Shown here: piece after piece, positions 54,299 to 63,685 of the stretch
How the letters are laid out: each line of letters starts with the position of its first letter
How positions within the stretch are numbered: the first letter of the stretch is position 1
Assembly (NCBI GenBank): GCA_031265205.1
Contig: JAISCZ010000064.1
Location: forward strand, 1 to 64,000
From: Deltaproteobacteria bacterium
GTDB taxonomy: Bacteria; Desulfobacterota; Desulfarculia; Adiutricales; Adiutricaceae
Direction of reading: 5' to 3'
DNA length: 64,000 nucleotides
Made by a program: the position numbers and the translations under genes
Notes under the pieces: generated by a model
What the model saw: only the letters and a program-made list of their open reading frames with translations
What the model was told of the DNA's origin: nothing
Databases searched by the model: none

Positions 54299-55622
54299 AG
54301 TCAATCTCCTTGAGAAAAAGGCCCAGGCGTCTCCTGGCCTCGGCGACCCTCCAGGCGTGGACTTGGGCGCGGGGCGTTTCCGGGGGAGGGGCGGGAAAAA
54401 GCCCGAAATTGACGTTAGAAGGGGAGAAGGGGCCTTTGCGGGGGAGAAGGTGCCCCAAAAGGGCCCCCAGGGCCGTCTCCCGGGGCGGGATTACGAGGGG
54501 AAGGCCTTTGACGGCCCGGGCGGCGTTTTCCCCGGCGACGAGGCCCTGGGCCGCGGACTCCACGTAGCCCTCGACCCCGGAGATCTGGCCCGCCATAAAG
54601 ACGGAGGGGCGCGCGAGCAGGCGCTGGTAGGGGTCTAAGACTTGGGGGGCCTCCAAATAGGTGTTCCGGTGGATAGCCCCGTAACGCGCGAAGCTCGCGC
54701 GCGCCAGTCCCGGGATGAGGCGGAAGACCCTTTCCTGGGCGCCCCGGGGTAGCCTCGTTTGGAAGCCCACGATATTCCAGAGGCTGCCCTGGAGATTCTC
54801 GCGGCGCAGCTGGGCCACGGCGTAGGGCCTGCGACCGGAGCGGGGATCGGTCAGGCCCACGGGTTTCATGGGCCCGAAGGTCAAAACGCGCTGGCCCCGG
54901 GCGGCCATCACCTCGATGGGGAGGCAGCCCTCGAAAAAGCGCGGGTCCTCGAAGGGGCGGGGGCTTAAGGCGTCCTCGCGCTGGAGGGCCTCGTAAAATT
55001 TTAAAAATTCGTCTTTTTCAAAAGGGGCGTTCAGGTAGTCGCCCTCGCCCTCCCCGTAGCGGTTGGCTAAAAAGAGCCTGTCGAGATCCAATGACTCGCG
55101 GGTCACGATGGGGGCCAGGGCGTCGTAAAAGGAGAGATTCGCCGCCCCGGTGAGTTTTTGGAGTTCCTCCGTCAGCCGCGCGGAGGCCAAGGGCCCCGCG
55201 GCGACGACCGCGACGGCGCCGTCGGGCGGGCTCAAATCCGCGCTTTCCTTCCTTTTGACGGTCAGATAGGGGGAGCTTTCGATCCGGCGGGTGATCTCGC
55301 GACTGAATTTTTCCCGGTCCACGGCCAGGGCTTTGCCCGCGGGGACTTGGGTCAGGTCGGCCGCTTCCATGACGATGGACCCAAGGTTCCGCAGCTCCTC
55401 CTTCAAAAGCCCCACGGCGTTCTGGGGATCGCTGGATCTAAGGGAATTGGAGCAGACGAGTTCGGCCAAATCGGGGTTTTGGTGGGCGGGGGAAAAATTG
55501 AGGGGTTTCATCTCCCAAATTATCGCGGGAACGCGGTGGGCGGCGGCCCGCCAGGCGGCTTCGCAGCCGGCCAGCCCCCCGCCGATAATATGGAGTGGCG
55601 CGTTGGAATCGGGAGAGCCCAT
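54282..55622 (-). CDS. trmFO: Methylenetetrahydrofolate--tRNA-(uracil-54-C5)-methyltransferase
   Basis: FAD- and folate-dependent tRNA m5U54 methyltransferase (446 residues), the non-SAM alternative to TrmA. It opens with the FAD fold HIIGGGLAGCEAAWRAA and has the family segments AELVCSNSLRSSDPQNAVGLLKEE, YFNAPFEKDEF-like text (YLNAPFEKDEFLKFYEAL), FEGCLPIEVMAARG, FGPMKPVGLTDP, AVAQLRREN, VFMAGQISGVEGYVESAAQG and NFGLFP. ATG 55622. The TPR lipoprotein gene overlaps its 3' end. Confidence 0.96.
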   Translation of the reverse strand: MGSPDSNAPLHIIGGGLAGCEAAWRAAAHRVPAIIWEMKPLNFSPAHQNPDLAELVCSNSLRSSDPQNAVGLLKEELRNLGSIVMEAADLTQVPAGKALAVDREKFSREITRRIESSPYLTVKRKESADLSPPDGAVAVVAAGPLASARLTEELQKLTGAANLSFYDALAPIVTRESLDLDRLFLANRYGEGEGDYLNAPFEKDEFLKFYEALQREDALSPRPFEDPRFFEGCLPIEVMAARGQRVLTFGPMKPVGLTDPRSGRRPYAVAQLRRENLQGSLWNIVGFQTRLPRGAQERVFRLIPGLARASFARYGAIHRNTYLEAPQVLDPYQRLLARPSVFMAGQISGVEGYVESAAQGLVAGENAARAVKGLPLVIPPRETALGALLGHLLPRKGPFSPSNVNFGLFPAPPPETPRAQVHAWRVAEARRRLGLFLKEIDYVYPR

Positions 55623-56302
55623 AAAAAACCGAAAATACCCTTGAAAAAGTTAGGACCGCGGGGAAAAAGCGCTAAGGGTGGCGTCCGCTAAGAAGTAGGT
55701 AGTTTACCGCAAAAAAGGGCTGGGAGGCAAAAAAGCTCCTCTCCCAAGGCTTAAGGCGCGCGGCGTTCTCGCGGGGGAGCGCGTCCCGGCGCCTTCCCAA
55801 AGGGGGCGTTTCGCGGGCCGATATCCGCGCGCGGCTCAGGAATGGCTTGAGACTCAAGCGTCTCAAGCTCGCCCCGCGGCCCCAAGCGAGCCCCTTTCGC
55901 GGGAGGACAAGCGCGTTGGCGAAAAAAACCACGCGGAAGAGGGGAATTTCGCGCTACGTTGTTATTAGCGCTACGTTGTTATAAGAGAGTATTATAAATT
56001 ATTTTATATGTTAATAGATATATTTTAACGTAAAAAATACGTATTTAGTAAATTGATTATATTTATATAATAATTTAGTCGCCATTTTAGTTCTTGGCGA
56101 GAGCGCCTTTGGAAGCGAGGAAAGTCTGGAGAGTGAGCGAAGCTCCCGCTGGAGGGCCCCTCGCTTAAGCGTCATCGGCGAAGGGCGAAAGAACGGCGCC
56201 CGCCCGTTTGCCATAAAGCCCGATGAATATTGTATTTTATTTGGGCGGCGTTATAATTAATCGTCTTTGGCGAACCCCCAAAAAACTCGCGGGAGGAAGA
56301 AT
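55623..56302. other. Intergenic region with AT-rich segment and 17-bp repeat
   Basis: About 680 bases. G/C-rich to 55950, then strongly AT-rich from 55985 to 56080, then mixed. It contains a 17-bp tandem direct repeat. No gene is recognised. The AT-rich part may carry the promoter of the AAA-ATPase-like gene. Confidence 0.5.
55951..55984 (+). repeat. 17-bp tandem direct repeat
   Basis: Two adjacent copies, GCGCTACGTTGTTATTA and GCGCTACGTTGTTATAA, differing at one base, at the boundary between G/C-rich and AT-rich DNA. Confidence 0.9.
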
Positions 56303-58135
56303 TTGGCGCTCGAATTGCCGCGTCTTTCAATTGGCACGCAATCTTTCAACGAAATAAGGCTAAATAACGCCGTTTACGTTGATAAGACGGGTTTTATTCC
56401 AGAGCTGCGCAAAACGGGGAAGGTAATTTTTTGCGCCAGGCCTCGGCGCTTTGGCAAGTCTTTAACGTGCTCCACCCTTGACGCTTATTATTCTGGAAAA
56501 GAAGAGCTTTTCCGGGGATTGGCGGCCGCGAAGGCCATGAAAGAGGAAGGCGTCGCGTCAAGGCCGGTTATTCGCCTGGACATGAGCTTGGCGGCGACGA
56601 TAGGCTCGCTGGATATTTTAGAGGAAAAAATCTTAAATATTCTGCGGAACAACGCTGAACGGCATGGCGTCGATTTGCGCGGGGCGGATTCGTCGACCGC
56701 CTTTTGTAACTTGATAAGAGACGTTAGCCGAAAATATTCGGCAAATGAGCTTGAGCCTTTAAACGTCGTTCTTTTGATTGACGAATACGATTCCCCCATC
56801 ATCAAGCTCGTGGAAAAAGTCAATTTTACCGATGACGACGTAAAATCCAGGAAAGATAAGCTTGTAAAGAAGGAAGAATTAACCGCGAGAAAAAAAATTC
56901 TCGCTGACACGCGAACGGTTTTGGAGTTATTCTATTCGCAGATTAAAGGCGCCAACGAGTACCTGTCATTCGTTTATATTACCGGCGTCACTAAGTATTC
57001 GGGGATGGGGGTATTTTCCAACCTAAATAATTTAAGGGATATTACCCTTCTTTCACAATTCGGAACTTTTATGGGATATACCCAAGAAGAACTAGAGAGT
57101 AATTTTTCGCCGTTTATTGAAGATATAGCGCGAAAGCTCAAAATTGAAGTCCCAGAATTATTAAAAAAGGCTAAAGATTATTATTACGGATTCTCCTTTG
57201 ACGGGAAATCCAGGCTGTATAATCCCCAATCGATTTTAAATTTTTTAAGCGACGGCGTTTTTTTCAATTATTGGATGGAGTCTGGGTCCAACGCTCTTGT
57301 CAGGAAATTTATCTTGGAAAATAATATTGATTTTAATAGAACCAATGAAACTCCGTTTGATATCAATTATTTCCGCGCTCCCGGGCCGCTCGAAATTGTT
57401 TCTCCTGACCTATACCTCTACCAAGCTGGATACTTGACGCTCCGAGAAAATGGCGACGGAACTTATTATTTGGATTATCCGAACTTTGAAGCGCGCTCGA
57501 CCATGAATCTGCTATTTATGGAAAACTTATATGATAGCTCTAAAAAAGAACTCCTGGCGGCGGAGGTGGCTGATTTAAGGGACCGCTTGCGAAAAGGAAA
57601 CGCGCCGGAGTTGGAAAAAGCTTTTAATAATATGTTCGCTAACGTCAGTTATATGAGCTACGTAAAGATGACGCGCGATAAGCTGGGAGAATTTTTTTTC
57701 CAGAACATATTAATGGCGTTCTTAATGGGCGCTGGCGCTAGCGTTACGATAGAGAAGCATACCACCCGGTGGCGAATAGACTTGGTGGTTTCATATGGAG
57801 GCCTAATTTACGTTATCGAAATGAAGACCGCCAAAAGCGCTTCCGACGCGCGACGGGCCCTTACGGAAGGAACGAGACAGGTAGTCAAAGGTAATTGCGT
57901 AGGGCCTTTCAGCGATTATATCGTCAAGACATTGGCGCTGGACGAGCAAGAAAGGGACATTCGCGCTTGTGTCTATTGGCGTAAGGGATTAACCGCGGAA
58001 GTCAATACAGATAATTTTGAGTATTCTATTCAGAACCGCGCGAAAAAGACCAAGGCTCCTCCGCGGAAGAAAGCGGCGAGCCAAGCCTCTCCCATGAAAA
58101 AGGCGGATAAAAAAAGCCCGCGCCCGAAACCGTAG
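56303..58135 (+). CDS. AAA-ATPase-like / PD-(D/E)XK nuclease superfamily protein (DUF1703)
   Basis: Intact member (610 residues) of the same family as the frameshifted gene at 44.4 kb. The start is TTG 56303 with GGGAGGAAG directly upstream; a TTG 36 nt earlier is in frame but lacks a ribosome site. It shows LPRLSIGTQSFNEIRLNN, VYVDKTGFI, a Walker A variant CARPRRFGKSL (about 45-55), Walker B VVLLIDEYDSPI (about 154-165), FVYITGVTKYSGMG, DYYYGFSFDGKSRLYNPQSIL, and the nuclease core RIDLVVSYGGLIYVIEMKTAKS (about 490-511). A Lys/Pro/Ala-rich tail of about 30 residues follows. It lies in an AT-richer island. The biological role of the family is unsettled; defence or selfish-element roles have been suggested. 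Confidence 0.88.
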   Translation: MALELPRLSIGTQSFNEIRLNNAVYVDKTGFIPELRKTGKVIFCARPRRFGKSLTCSTLDAYYSGKEELFRGLAAAKAMKEEGVASRPVIRLDMSLAATIGSLDILEEKILNILRNNAERHGVDLRGADSSTAFCNLIRDVSRKYSANELEPLNVVLLIDEYDSPIIKLVEKVNFTDDDVKSRKDKLVKKEELTARKKILADTRTVLELFYSQIKGANEYLSFVYITGVTKYSGMGVFSNLNNLRDITLLSQFGTFMGYTQEELESNFSPFIEDIARKLKIEVPELLKKAKDYYYGFSFDGKSRLYNPQSILNFLSDGVFFNYWMESGSNALVRKFILENNIDFNRTNETPFDINYFRAPGPLEIVSPDLYLYQAGYLTLRENGDGTYYLDYPNFEARSTMNLLFMENLYDSSKKELLAAEVADLRDRLRKGNAPELEKAFNNMFANVSYMSYVKMTRDKLGEFFFQNILMAFLMGAGASVTIEKHTTRWRIDLVVSYGGLIYVIEMKTAKSASDARRALTEGTRQVVKGNCVGPFSDYIVKTLALDEQERDIRACVYWRKGLTAEVNTDNFEYSIQNRAKKTKAPPRKKAASQASPMKKADKKSPRPKP

Positions 58136-58959
58136 TCTCCGACCGTTGGGCGGGAAGCGCGTCGGCTGGAGCGCGCCTCGCGCGTAACGCGCTTTACGCG
58201 CCTTCGCGGGAGGAAACCCGCCTCGCCCTTCGGGCGTTGTAATGGCTGAGGCGCCTTGGGAGGGCCGCGATCCGTCCCGCGCGGCGATATATCCGTTTAG
58301 AGGGGGCGGAACGGCCACGGGGCGATTAAATCTGGGCGGCTCCAGGCCCTTCGGGGCTAGGACTCTCCTCACTATATGAAAAGCGTTTGATAATTACGCG
58401 TAATTATTTAATAATATATTAATTTTAATATTTTAAGCGTTATTTATTATATATTAATATTTTTAGTTTAAATTAGAATTATTTTTATTATAAAGCTTTT
58501 TACTTGGCTCTGAAAAACTAATTTGATTTTAATTTTAGATATGCTAAACTTTAGTATGTTGGTTTTCTTTTCTTTCCGCTCCATTTAGAAGGTCAATGTT
58601 TCCCACAGCTCTATATAATTCTCGCTAAAAGTTTCAGTTTCGGCTCAATTACGCGCTTTTCGCTCTTTTTATTTCTTTTTTCCTCCTATAGTTTAGTCTC
58701 TCCCCCTTATGCTATAATGGCGCTTCTCGCGGATTTCCGCCTTTTTAGCGAAGATTTGGCGCGTTTGGGCCGTTTTTTGGGGAAAAAGGGCCTTTTAAGG
58801 AATCCGCGCTTTTTTTCCGTTAAGGAAACAGGGAGGGAGAGTTCGCCCCCAAGCGCTTAAAGCTTTGGGGCTCGCGGCTTGTGGGGGCCTTCGCGGCTCG
58901 CTTTTCCCCTCTGTCCTCGTGGGGCTATTTTTTTTAACGTTATTTTAAGGATTTAATCC
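58136..58959. other. Intergenic region with AT-rich core and leader
   Basis: About 820 bases. 58380-58560 is extremely AT-rich and contains TTACGCGTAA at 58394-58403, also seen at 20426. The right part leads into the small Cys-rich protein gene and has a good -10 element. No gene is recognised. Confidence 0.5.
58689..58718 (+). promoter_or_regulatory. Candidate promoter upstream of the small Cys-rich protein gene
   Basis: Perfect TATAAT at 58713-58718 in ATGCTATAATGG context. The -35 is weak (TAGTTT near 58689 at 18-nt spacing). The leader to the ATG at 58960 would be about 235 nt. Confidence 0.45.
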
Positions 58960-59202
58960 ATGGCCATGCAGAAACCCCAGATTAGCGTTTGCATTGACTC
59001 CAAGCCCCATTCTTGGATGGTGGTGTCCGAGGAGCCCGTTCAAAGCGGCGACATCGTGAAGTTGGAGCACCGCTGGTGCAAGAAGTGCGGTTGCCTGACG
59101 CAAGTGGGCGTCACGGCGGACGGCGAGCCCGTGGTGGCGGTCAACGAGGCGGGAACCCCCCACTTGGCCGTTCCCCGTATCTTGGATCTTATGATTAAAT
59201 AG
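58960..59202 (+). CDS. Small Cys-rich hypothetical protein
   Basis: An 80-residue protein with ATG 58960 and AAGGA about 9 nt upstream. It has Cys at 11, 40, 43 and 45 (HRWCKKCGCLTQVGVT), suggesting a small zinc-binding knuckle, followed by a beta-type stretch and PRILDLMIK at the end. No catalytic motif is visible and the family is not recognised. It sits 307 nt upstream of typA on the same strand and has native codon use, so it is probably expressed. Confidence 0.7.
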   Translation: MAMQKPQISVCIDSKPHSWMVVSEEPVQSGDIVKLEHRWCKKCGCLTQVGVTADGEPVVAVNEAGTPHLAVPRILDLMIK

Positions 59203-59509
59203 CGCTCTAACGCTCCGCCGCGGGCCAGACGCCGCGCCTTGGGGCGCGGCGCGGGGCGCGGCGAGCCGCCCCTCCCAAGGGTTTGGGGTTGGGGCGCGGG
59301 AAGGCGCGGAGGGCGGCGCGCGCTTTTTCCTCAAAGCGCGCGCTCGGGCCCAAAGCCTTAGCGGCGGAAAACAATCCGAACGCGGGACGCGGCGCTCTGG
59401 AGGCGGGGATGGCGCGGGTTTCCCGCTTTTTTCGTTTTGAGGGGCCGTTTTTTTCCCGCGGGGCCCCTTGTCGGGGTTCCGCGCGAGTTTTTTTTGAAGG
59501 TTTTTTTCC
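59203..59509. other. Spacer with GC-rich hairpin before typA
   Basis: 307 nt. A perfect stem GCCGCGCC (59231-59238) / GGCGCGGC (59243-59250) with loop TTGG follows the small gene, without a T-tract. The rest is G/C-rich with no gene. typA has AAGG about 10 nt before its ATG. Confidence 0.5.
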
Positions 59510-61309
59510 ATGACGCCTATTCGCAATATCGCCATTATCGCTCACGTGGACCACGGCAAGACCACCTTAGTCGACGCCATGCTCTGGCAGAGCGGCCTCT
59601 TTCGGGAAAATCAGCAGGTCCGGGAGAGGATTATGGACAGCATGGACCTGGAGCGGGAAAAGGGCATTACCATCATGGCGAAGAACACCTCCATTCTCTA
59701 CCGGGGCGTTAAAATCAATATCGTGGACACGCCCGGGCACGCCGATTTCGGGGGAGAGGTGGAAAGGACCCTCACCATGGTGGACGGGGCCCTCCTTTTG
59801 GTGGACGCCTCCGAAGGCCCTTTGCCCCAGACCCGTTTCGTGCTCCAAAAGACCTTGAAGCGCCAGCTTCCCATTATTTGCGTCATCAACAAAATAGATC
59901 GCCCGGACCGGAGGCCTTTGGAGGTCTTAGACGAGATCTACGACCTTCTAATCGACTTGGACGCCGACGAGTCCCAGTTGGATTTTCCGCTTTTTTACGC
60001 CAACGCCAAACTCGGGACGGCGACGGTGGACCTGGAAAAGGCCAAGGCGGGCGACGTCGCCGACGGGCTGCAAAGCCTCTTTCAGGCCATCGTGGATTAT
60101 TTTCCGGCGCCCCAGGGGGATCCCCGGGGACCCGCGCAGTTTTTGGTGACTAATCTGGAGTGGTCCGACTACGTGGGCCGCGTCGCCATCGGGCCGCTTC
60201 GGCGGGGAACCCTAAGGGCGGGCGGCGAAGTCGCCCTCCTCAAAAAAGGGGAGTTCGCCCTGAAGGCTCCCCTCAAAATCCTCTATACCCACGAGGGGCT
60301 CAAAAGGGTGGAGACCCGCGAGGCCAGCGCCGGGGACATTCTGGCGGTGGCGGGGATTCCCGAGGCTTTTATCGGGGACACCATATCCGATCCGAACGTT
60401 TTGGAGGCCCTGCCCCCCGTGGTGGTGGACGAGCCGACTCTCACCATGGAGTTCGGGGCCAACGCCTCTCCCCTGGCGGGTCGGGAAGGCTCCCTTTTAA
60501 CCTCCAGGCAAATTAAGGACCGTTTGGAAAAAGAGGCCCTTTTTAACGTTTCCATCCGGGTCGAGCCTTCCCCGAGCGGCGCGGAAGCCCAGCAGGTGGG
60601 CGCGCGGGGGGAACTGCAGCTGGCCGTTCTCGTGGAGACTATGCGCCGGGAGGGTTTTGAGCTCTCCCTGGGGCCTCCCCGGATTATTGTCAAAACCGAG
60701 GACGGCACTCCCCAAGAGCCTTTGGAACTCGTCGTCATCGACATTCCGGAGGAATACATCGGGGTGGTCACGGAAAAGCTCACGGCCCGCAAAGGCCAGG
60801 TCGTGAAACTCGTCAACCACGGCCAAGGAAGGGCGCGCTTGGAAATCAAGGCCCCCACCCGGGGCCTCATCGGCTACCGGGGGCAGTTCCTGACGGACAC
60901 CCGGGGCTCGGGCCTCTTAAATTCCATTAATATCGGCTACATTCCCTTCCAGGGACCCATCAAGGGCCGGAGCAACGGAGCCTTGGTGAGCGACAGGGTA
61001 GGCGCGGCCGTGGGCTACGCCCTTTTCCATCTGCAGCCGCGGGGTCAGATTTTCGTCTCCCCCGGGGACCCGGTCTATCCCGGGCTTATCGTCGGAGAGA
61101 ATTCCCGCGCCGAGGATATTTGGGTCAATCCCTGCAAGGAAAAAAAGCTCACGAACATCCGGGCCTCGGGCTCCGACGAGGCCTTAAGGCTGACCCCGCC
61201 CCGCAAGTTCTCTCTGGAGGACGCCATCAGCTATATGCGCGAGGACGAGATTTTGGAGGTGACCCCCAAATCCTTAAGGCTCCGCAAACGCGTCGCGAGC
61301 CCCCGCTAG
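59510..61309 (+). CDS. typA: Translational GTPase TypA/BipA
   Basis: Ribosome-binding GTPase (599 residues, family-typical) involved in ribosome assembly and stress. G1 AHVDHGKTT (about 10-18), [11 protein letters not shown] (switch I), [16 protein letters not shown] (switch II), and [13 protein letters not shown] (G4) are clear. Domains III-V follow, with [20 protein letters not shown], the BipA-specific [30 protein letters not shown], and [29 protein letters not shown] start. A weak terminator follows. Confidence 0.97.
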   Translation: MTPIRNIAIIAHVDHGKTTLVDAMLWQSGLFRENQQVRERIMDSMDLEREKGITIMAKNTSILYRGVKINIVDTPGHADFGGEVERTLTMVDGALLLVDASEGPLPQTRFVLQKTLKRQLPIICVINKIDRPDRRPLEVLDEIYDLLIDLDADESQLDFPLFYANAKLGTATVDLEKAKAGDVADGLQSLFQAIVDYFPAPQGDPRGPAQFLVTNLEWSDYVGRVAIGPLRRGTLRAGGEVALLKKGEFALKAPLKILYTHEGLKRVETREASAGDILAVAGIPEAFIGDTISDPNVLEALPPVVVDEPTLTMEFGANASPLAGREGSLLTSRQIKDRLEKEALFNVSIRVEPSPSGAEAQQVGARGELQLAVLVETMRREGFELSLGPPRIIVKTEDGTPQEPLELVVIDIPEEYIGVVTEKLTARKGQVVKLVNHGQGRARLEIKAPTRGLIGYRGQFLTDTRGSGLLNSINIGYIPFQGPIKGRSNGALVSDRVGAAVGYALFHLQPRGQIFVSPGDPVYPGLIVGENSRAEDIWVNPCKEKKLTNIRASGSDEALRLTPPRKFSLEDAISYMREDEILEVTPKSLRLRKRVASPR

Positions 61310-61327
61310 GGAAGCGGGAAAGCGTCG

Positions 61328-61348
61328 CCGCGGGCCGCGCGGGTTTTT
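61328..61348 (+). terminator. Weak intrinsic terminator after typA
   Basis: A 5-bp all-G/C stem (CCGCG / CGCGG, loop GGCCG), one G, then TTTTT, 19 nt past the typA stop. It overlaps the -35 of the next promoter. Confidence 0.5.
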
Positions 61349-61375
61349 GGTTTTTACTCTTTCCTATGCTAGAAT
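61347..61375 (+). promoter_or_regulatory. Promoter for the DUF2726 gene
   Basis: TTGGTT (61347-61352), 17-nt spacer, TAGAAT (61370-61375). It would give a leader of about 170 nt before the ATG at 61555. Confidence 0.6.
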
Positions 61376-61554
61376 AGACGCGTTTTTATGCTTTTCTCCC
61401 CACGGGGAGCAATCGTGTCGCTCGCCTCTCTTGGACGGTCTTTTTCCCTCCTTTCCCCTTTAATTATTTTCCTTGGAACAGCGGCGCCCGTTTCGCGGAA
61501 GGCGCGTTTTTTAACGGAAGCGGGAGGGGATAACCCTGGCGAAAAGGTTCATAG

Positions 61555-62949
61555 ATGACGGAGATTATCCAATTACTCGTGAAAAATATCGAGGTGGCCC
61601 TGGGGATCGCCGTTCTTTTAGTTCTCGTGGTTTTTTACCTCCACGCGAAGAAGAAAAGGGAAAGAGGCAATCCCGCCTTGGCCGAGGCGGCCGCCAAAGA
61701 AGAGAGGGAAGCCAAGTGGCGGGCCCAGGAAGCGGAAAAAGCGCGCCTGGAATCCGGAGCGTCGGCTAGTGGCGGCAAGGCCCAAGCCAAAGAAGACCCC
61801 AAAGCGGCCAAACTGAGGGCCAAAGAAGAGGCCCTGGCCGTCAAGGCCGCGGAAAAAGCCGCCAAAATAACCGCCAAGGCCCAGGCCAAGGAAATGGCGA
61901 AAGAGGCCGCGCGCGAGGCGAGCCGTCAAAAAGAGATCCAAAGGGCCCTCAAAAAAGGCTTGCCGCCCCCGCGGGAACCGGAGCCCGACGCGGCGCTCGC
62001 GAGTTTCGGCCAGGATTTTCCCCAGCGGGAGGCCCTTACGCCCCGCGTCGCGGCGCCTCCGCCAAACCCTCTCGCGCCGCCCACCCTTCCCCCTCCGCCC
62101 CCCACGCCCATCTCCCCCCCCACGTCAATGGACGCGTCGCCGAGCCTCCCGACCATTCTGCCTCCCGAGGCCCCGACCCGCGCCGAGCCCGCTCCGCCCG
62201 CGCTCCCCTTAGTCGCCAACCCCATTCCCGAGGCCGGGCCGACGGCCCTCAAGCCCGGGCCGGGCTTTAAGGCGGTGGCTTTAAAGGCGGTCAATTACGG
62301 CGAGGGCGAGGAAGATCCCGGCGTCTCGCCCCGCGGCCCCAAGGCGCGCGAGAGCGCTCCCGCCGCCATGGCCCAGGATTCGCCCGGGCTTTCCCCGACC
62401 GGCGCGCGGCCAGGCGCCAAAGCCGCTGGCGCCCGCCCCGGCGGCGCCGTTTTCGCCGGACAGACCCAAATGGCCACCCCCATTAAAATCGATCAGACCC
62501 AACTCCCCCAAAATCCGCGCGCGGCGGCGCCTACCCTCAAAAAATCGGTGACCATCCAGGACCTCGCGGTCGCCTACGAGAAGCGGACCTTCATGACTCC
62601 CTTGGAGATTACCTACTATAAGCTCTTGCGGGGCGCCTTGAAGCAGTACCTGATTTTTCCCCGGGTGAGCGCCCAGGCCGTGGTCAAAGCCACCGGTCAG
62701 GAGCCGGAACACCAGAAAATAGCCGACAACGTCCTGAGCGGCACGTCTTTGAGCTTTATCGTCTGCGACGTGCGCCTCAATATCAGGGCGGTGGTGGAAG
62801 TGGTGGACGAGAGCCAGGTCCCTTCCAACAAAGACAAGGCCCGGGACTATATCCTCAAGAAAGCGGGCTGCCTTATCGTCCGTTTCTACAGCGGGGACAA
62901 GCCCCCGGACGTGGAGACCCTGCGCCTTCAGATTGTCGGGTCCATGTAA
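61555..62949 (+). CDS. Membrane-anchored DUF2726 protein
   Basis: A 464-residue protein with an N-terminal helix (about 10-28, VALGIAVLLVLVVFYLHA), a Lys/Glu/Ala-rich coiled-coil stretch (about 30-135), a long Pro/Ala-rich disordered region (about 140-330), and a C-terminal DUF2726 domain (about 340-464): MTPLEITYYKLLRGAL, YLIFPRVSAQAVV, SLSFIVCDVRLNIRAVVEVVDES, ARDYILKKAGCLIVRFYSG. DUF2726 has a restriction-endonuclease-like fold and is often found near nucleic-acid enzymes. Here the active-site (V)E(V)D element is VVEVVDES, so catalysis is unclear. The long linker would hold the domain well away from the membrane. The DUF1844 gene follows 199 nt later. Confidence 0.8.
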   Translation: MTEIIQLLVKNIEVALGIAVLLVLVVFYLHAKKKRERGNPALAEAAAKEEREAKWRAQEAEKARLESGASASGGKAQAKEDPKAAKLRAKEEALAVKAAEKAAKITAKAQAKEMAKEAAREASRQKEIQRALKKGLPPPREPEPDAALASFGQDFPQREALTPRVAAPPPNPLAPPTLPPPPPTPISPPTSMDASPSLPTILPPEAPTRAEPAPPALPLVANPIPEAGPTALKPGPGFKAVALKAVNYGEGEEDPGVSPRGPKARESAPAAMAQDSPGLSPTGARPGAKAAGARPGGAVFAGQTQMATPIKIDQTQLPQNPRAAAPTLKKSVTIQDLAVAYEKRTFMTPLEITYYKLLRGALKQYLIFPRVSAQAVVKATGQEPEHQKIADNVLSGTSLSFIVCDVRLNIRAVVEVVDESQVPSNKDKARDYILKKAGCLIVRFYSGDKPPDVETLRLQIVGSM

Positions 62950-63148
62950 GGGCGCGCCGCTCTGGAGGCCATTCGGGCCGAATGGGGAGTTCGCTTCAAC
63001 GTCAGAAAATAGGCGGCGAGGGACTTCGCTTCCGTTTTGGGGTAAAATTGAGCGCGAGGAGCCCCTCCGACGCGCGGCGGCGCGTCCCCCTCCCCGGGGC
63101 GCCCCGTTTTTAAAAAAGGGAAGCAAGTTAAGGTTTCGGAGTTTAAGC

Positions 63149-63562
63149 ATGTCGGACATCAAAGTAAACGATCGCCGCGCTTTCGCCGCGGACGGCTCCT
63201 TGAACCCCCAGAGGGAAGAGGAGAAAGAGGCGCCCCCAGAGCCCCAGGCGGCGGATACGGCCGCCCCGCCGGAGCCCGAGCTCCCGGAAGGCTACGAAAA
63301 AGGGGCCGCCAACATTCCCGCCACCATTACGACGATTTTTATCGGCCTCGCCTCCACCGCCCTGACGCTGATGGGAGAGCGCGGACCTCAGGGAGAAAGC
63401 GGGCGCGAGCCCAATCTTCCGGAGGCCAAGCACTATATCGACCTTTTGGGCGTTTTGGAAAAAAAGACGGCGGGCAATCTCAGCGTGGAGGAAGAAGCCA
63501 TTTTAAAGGCCTTTTTATATGACCTCCGCCTTAAATACGTGAGCCTCAGCCAGGGAAAGTAG
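63149..63562 (+). CDS. DUF1844 domain protein
   Basis: A 137-residue protein from ATG 63149. A disordered Pro/Glu-rich N-terminus of about 50 residues is followed by the DUF1844 core: IPATITTIFIGLASTALTLMGE, PNLPEAKHYIDLLGVLEKKTAGNLSVEEEAIL and FLYDLRLKYVSL. This short helical family is widespread in Deltaproteobacteria and relatives; its function is unknown. An upstream frame extension (to 62933) is not supported by a ribosome site. It lies between the DUF2726 gene and a probable HtrA protease. Confidence 0.88.
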   Translation: MSDIKVNDRRAFAADGSLNPQREEEKEAPPEPQAADTAAPPEPELPEGYEKGAANIPATITTIFIGLASTALTLMGERGPQGESGREPNLPEAKHYIDLLGVLEKKTAGNLSVEEEAILKAFLYDLRLKYVSLSQGK

Positions 63563-63685
63563 TTTTAGGAGACGCGTCGCGCCCCTTTCGTTTATAATTT
63601 TTATCCCTTTAAAAGAGCGCCAAAATGAAATGAGCCCTCGCAAAGGGCGGCAATCCGCCGTTTTTGGCCTTGAAAGGAACCTTTA

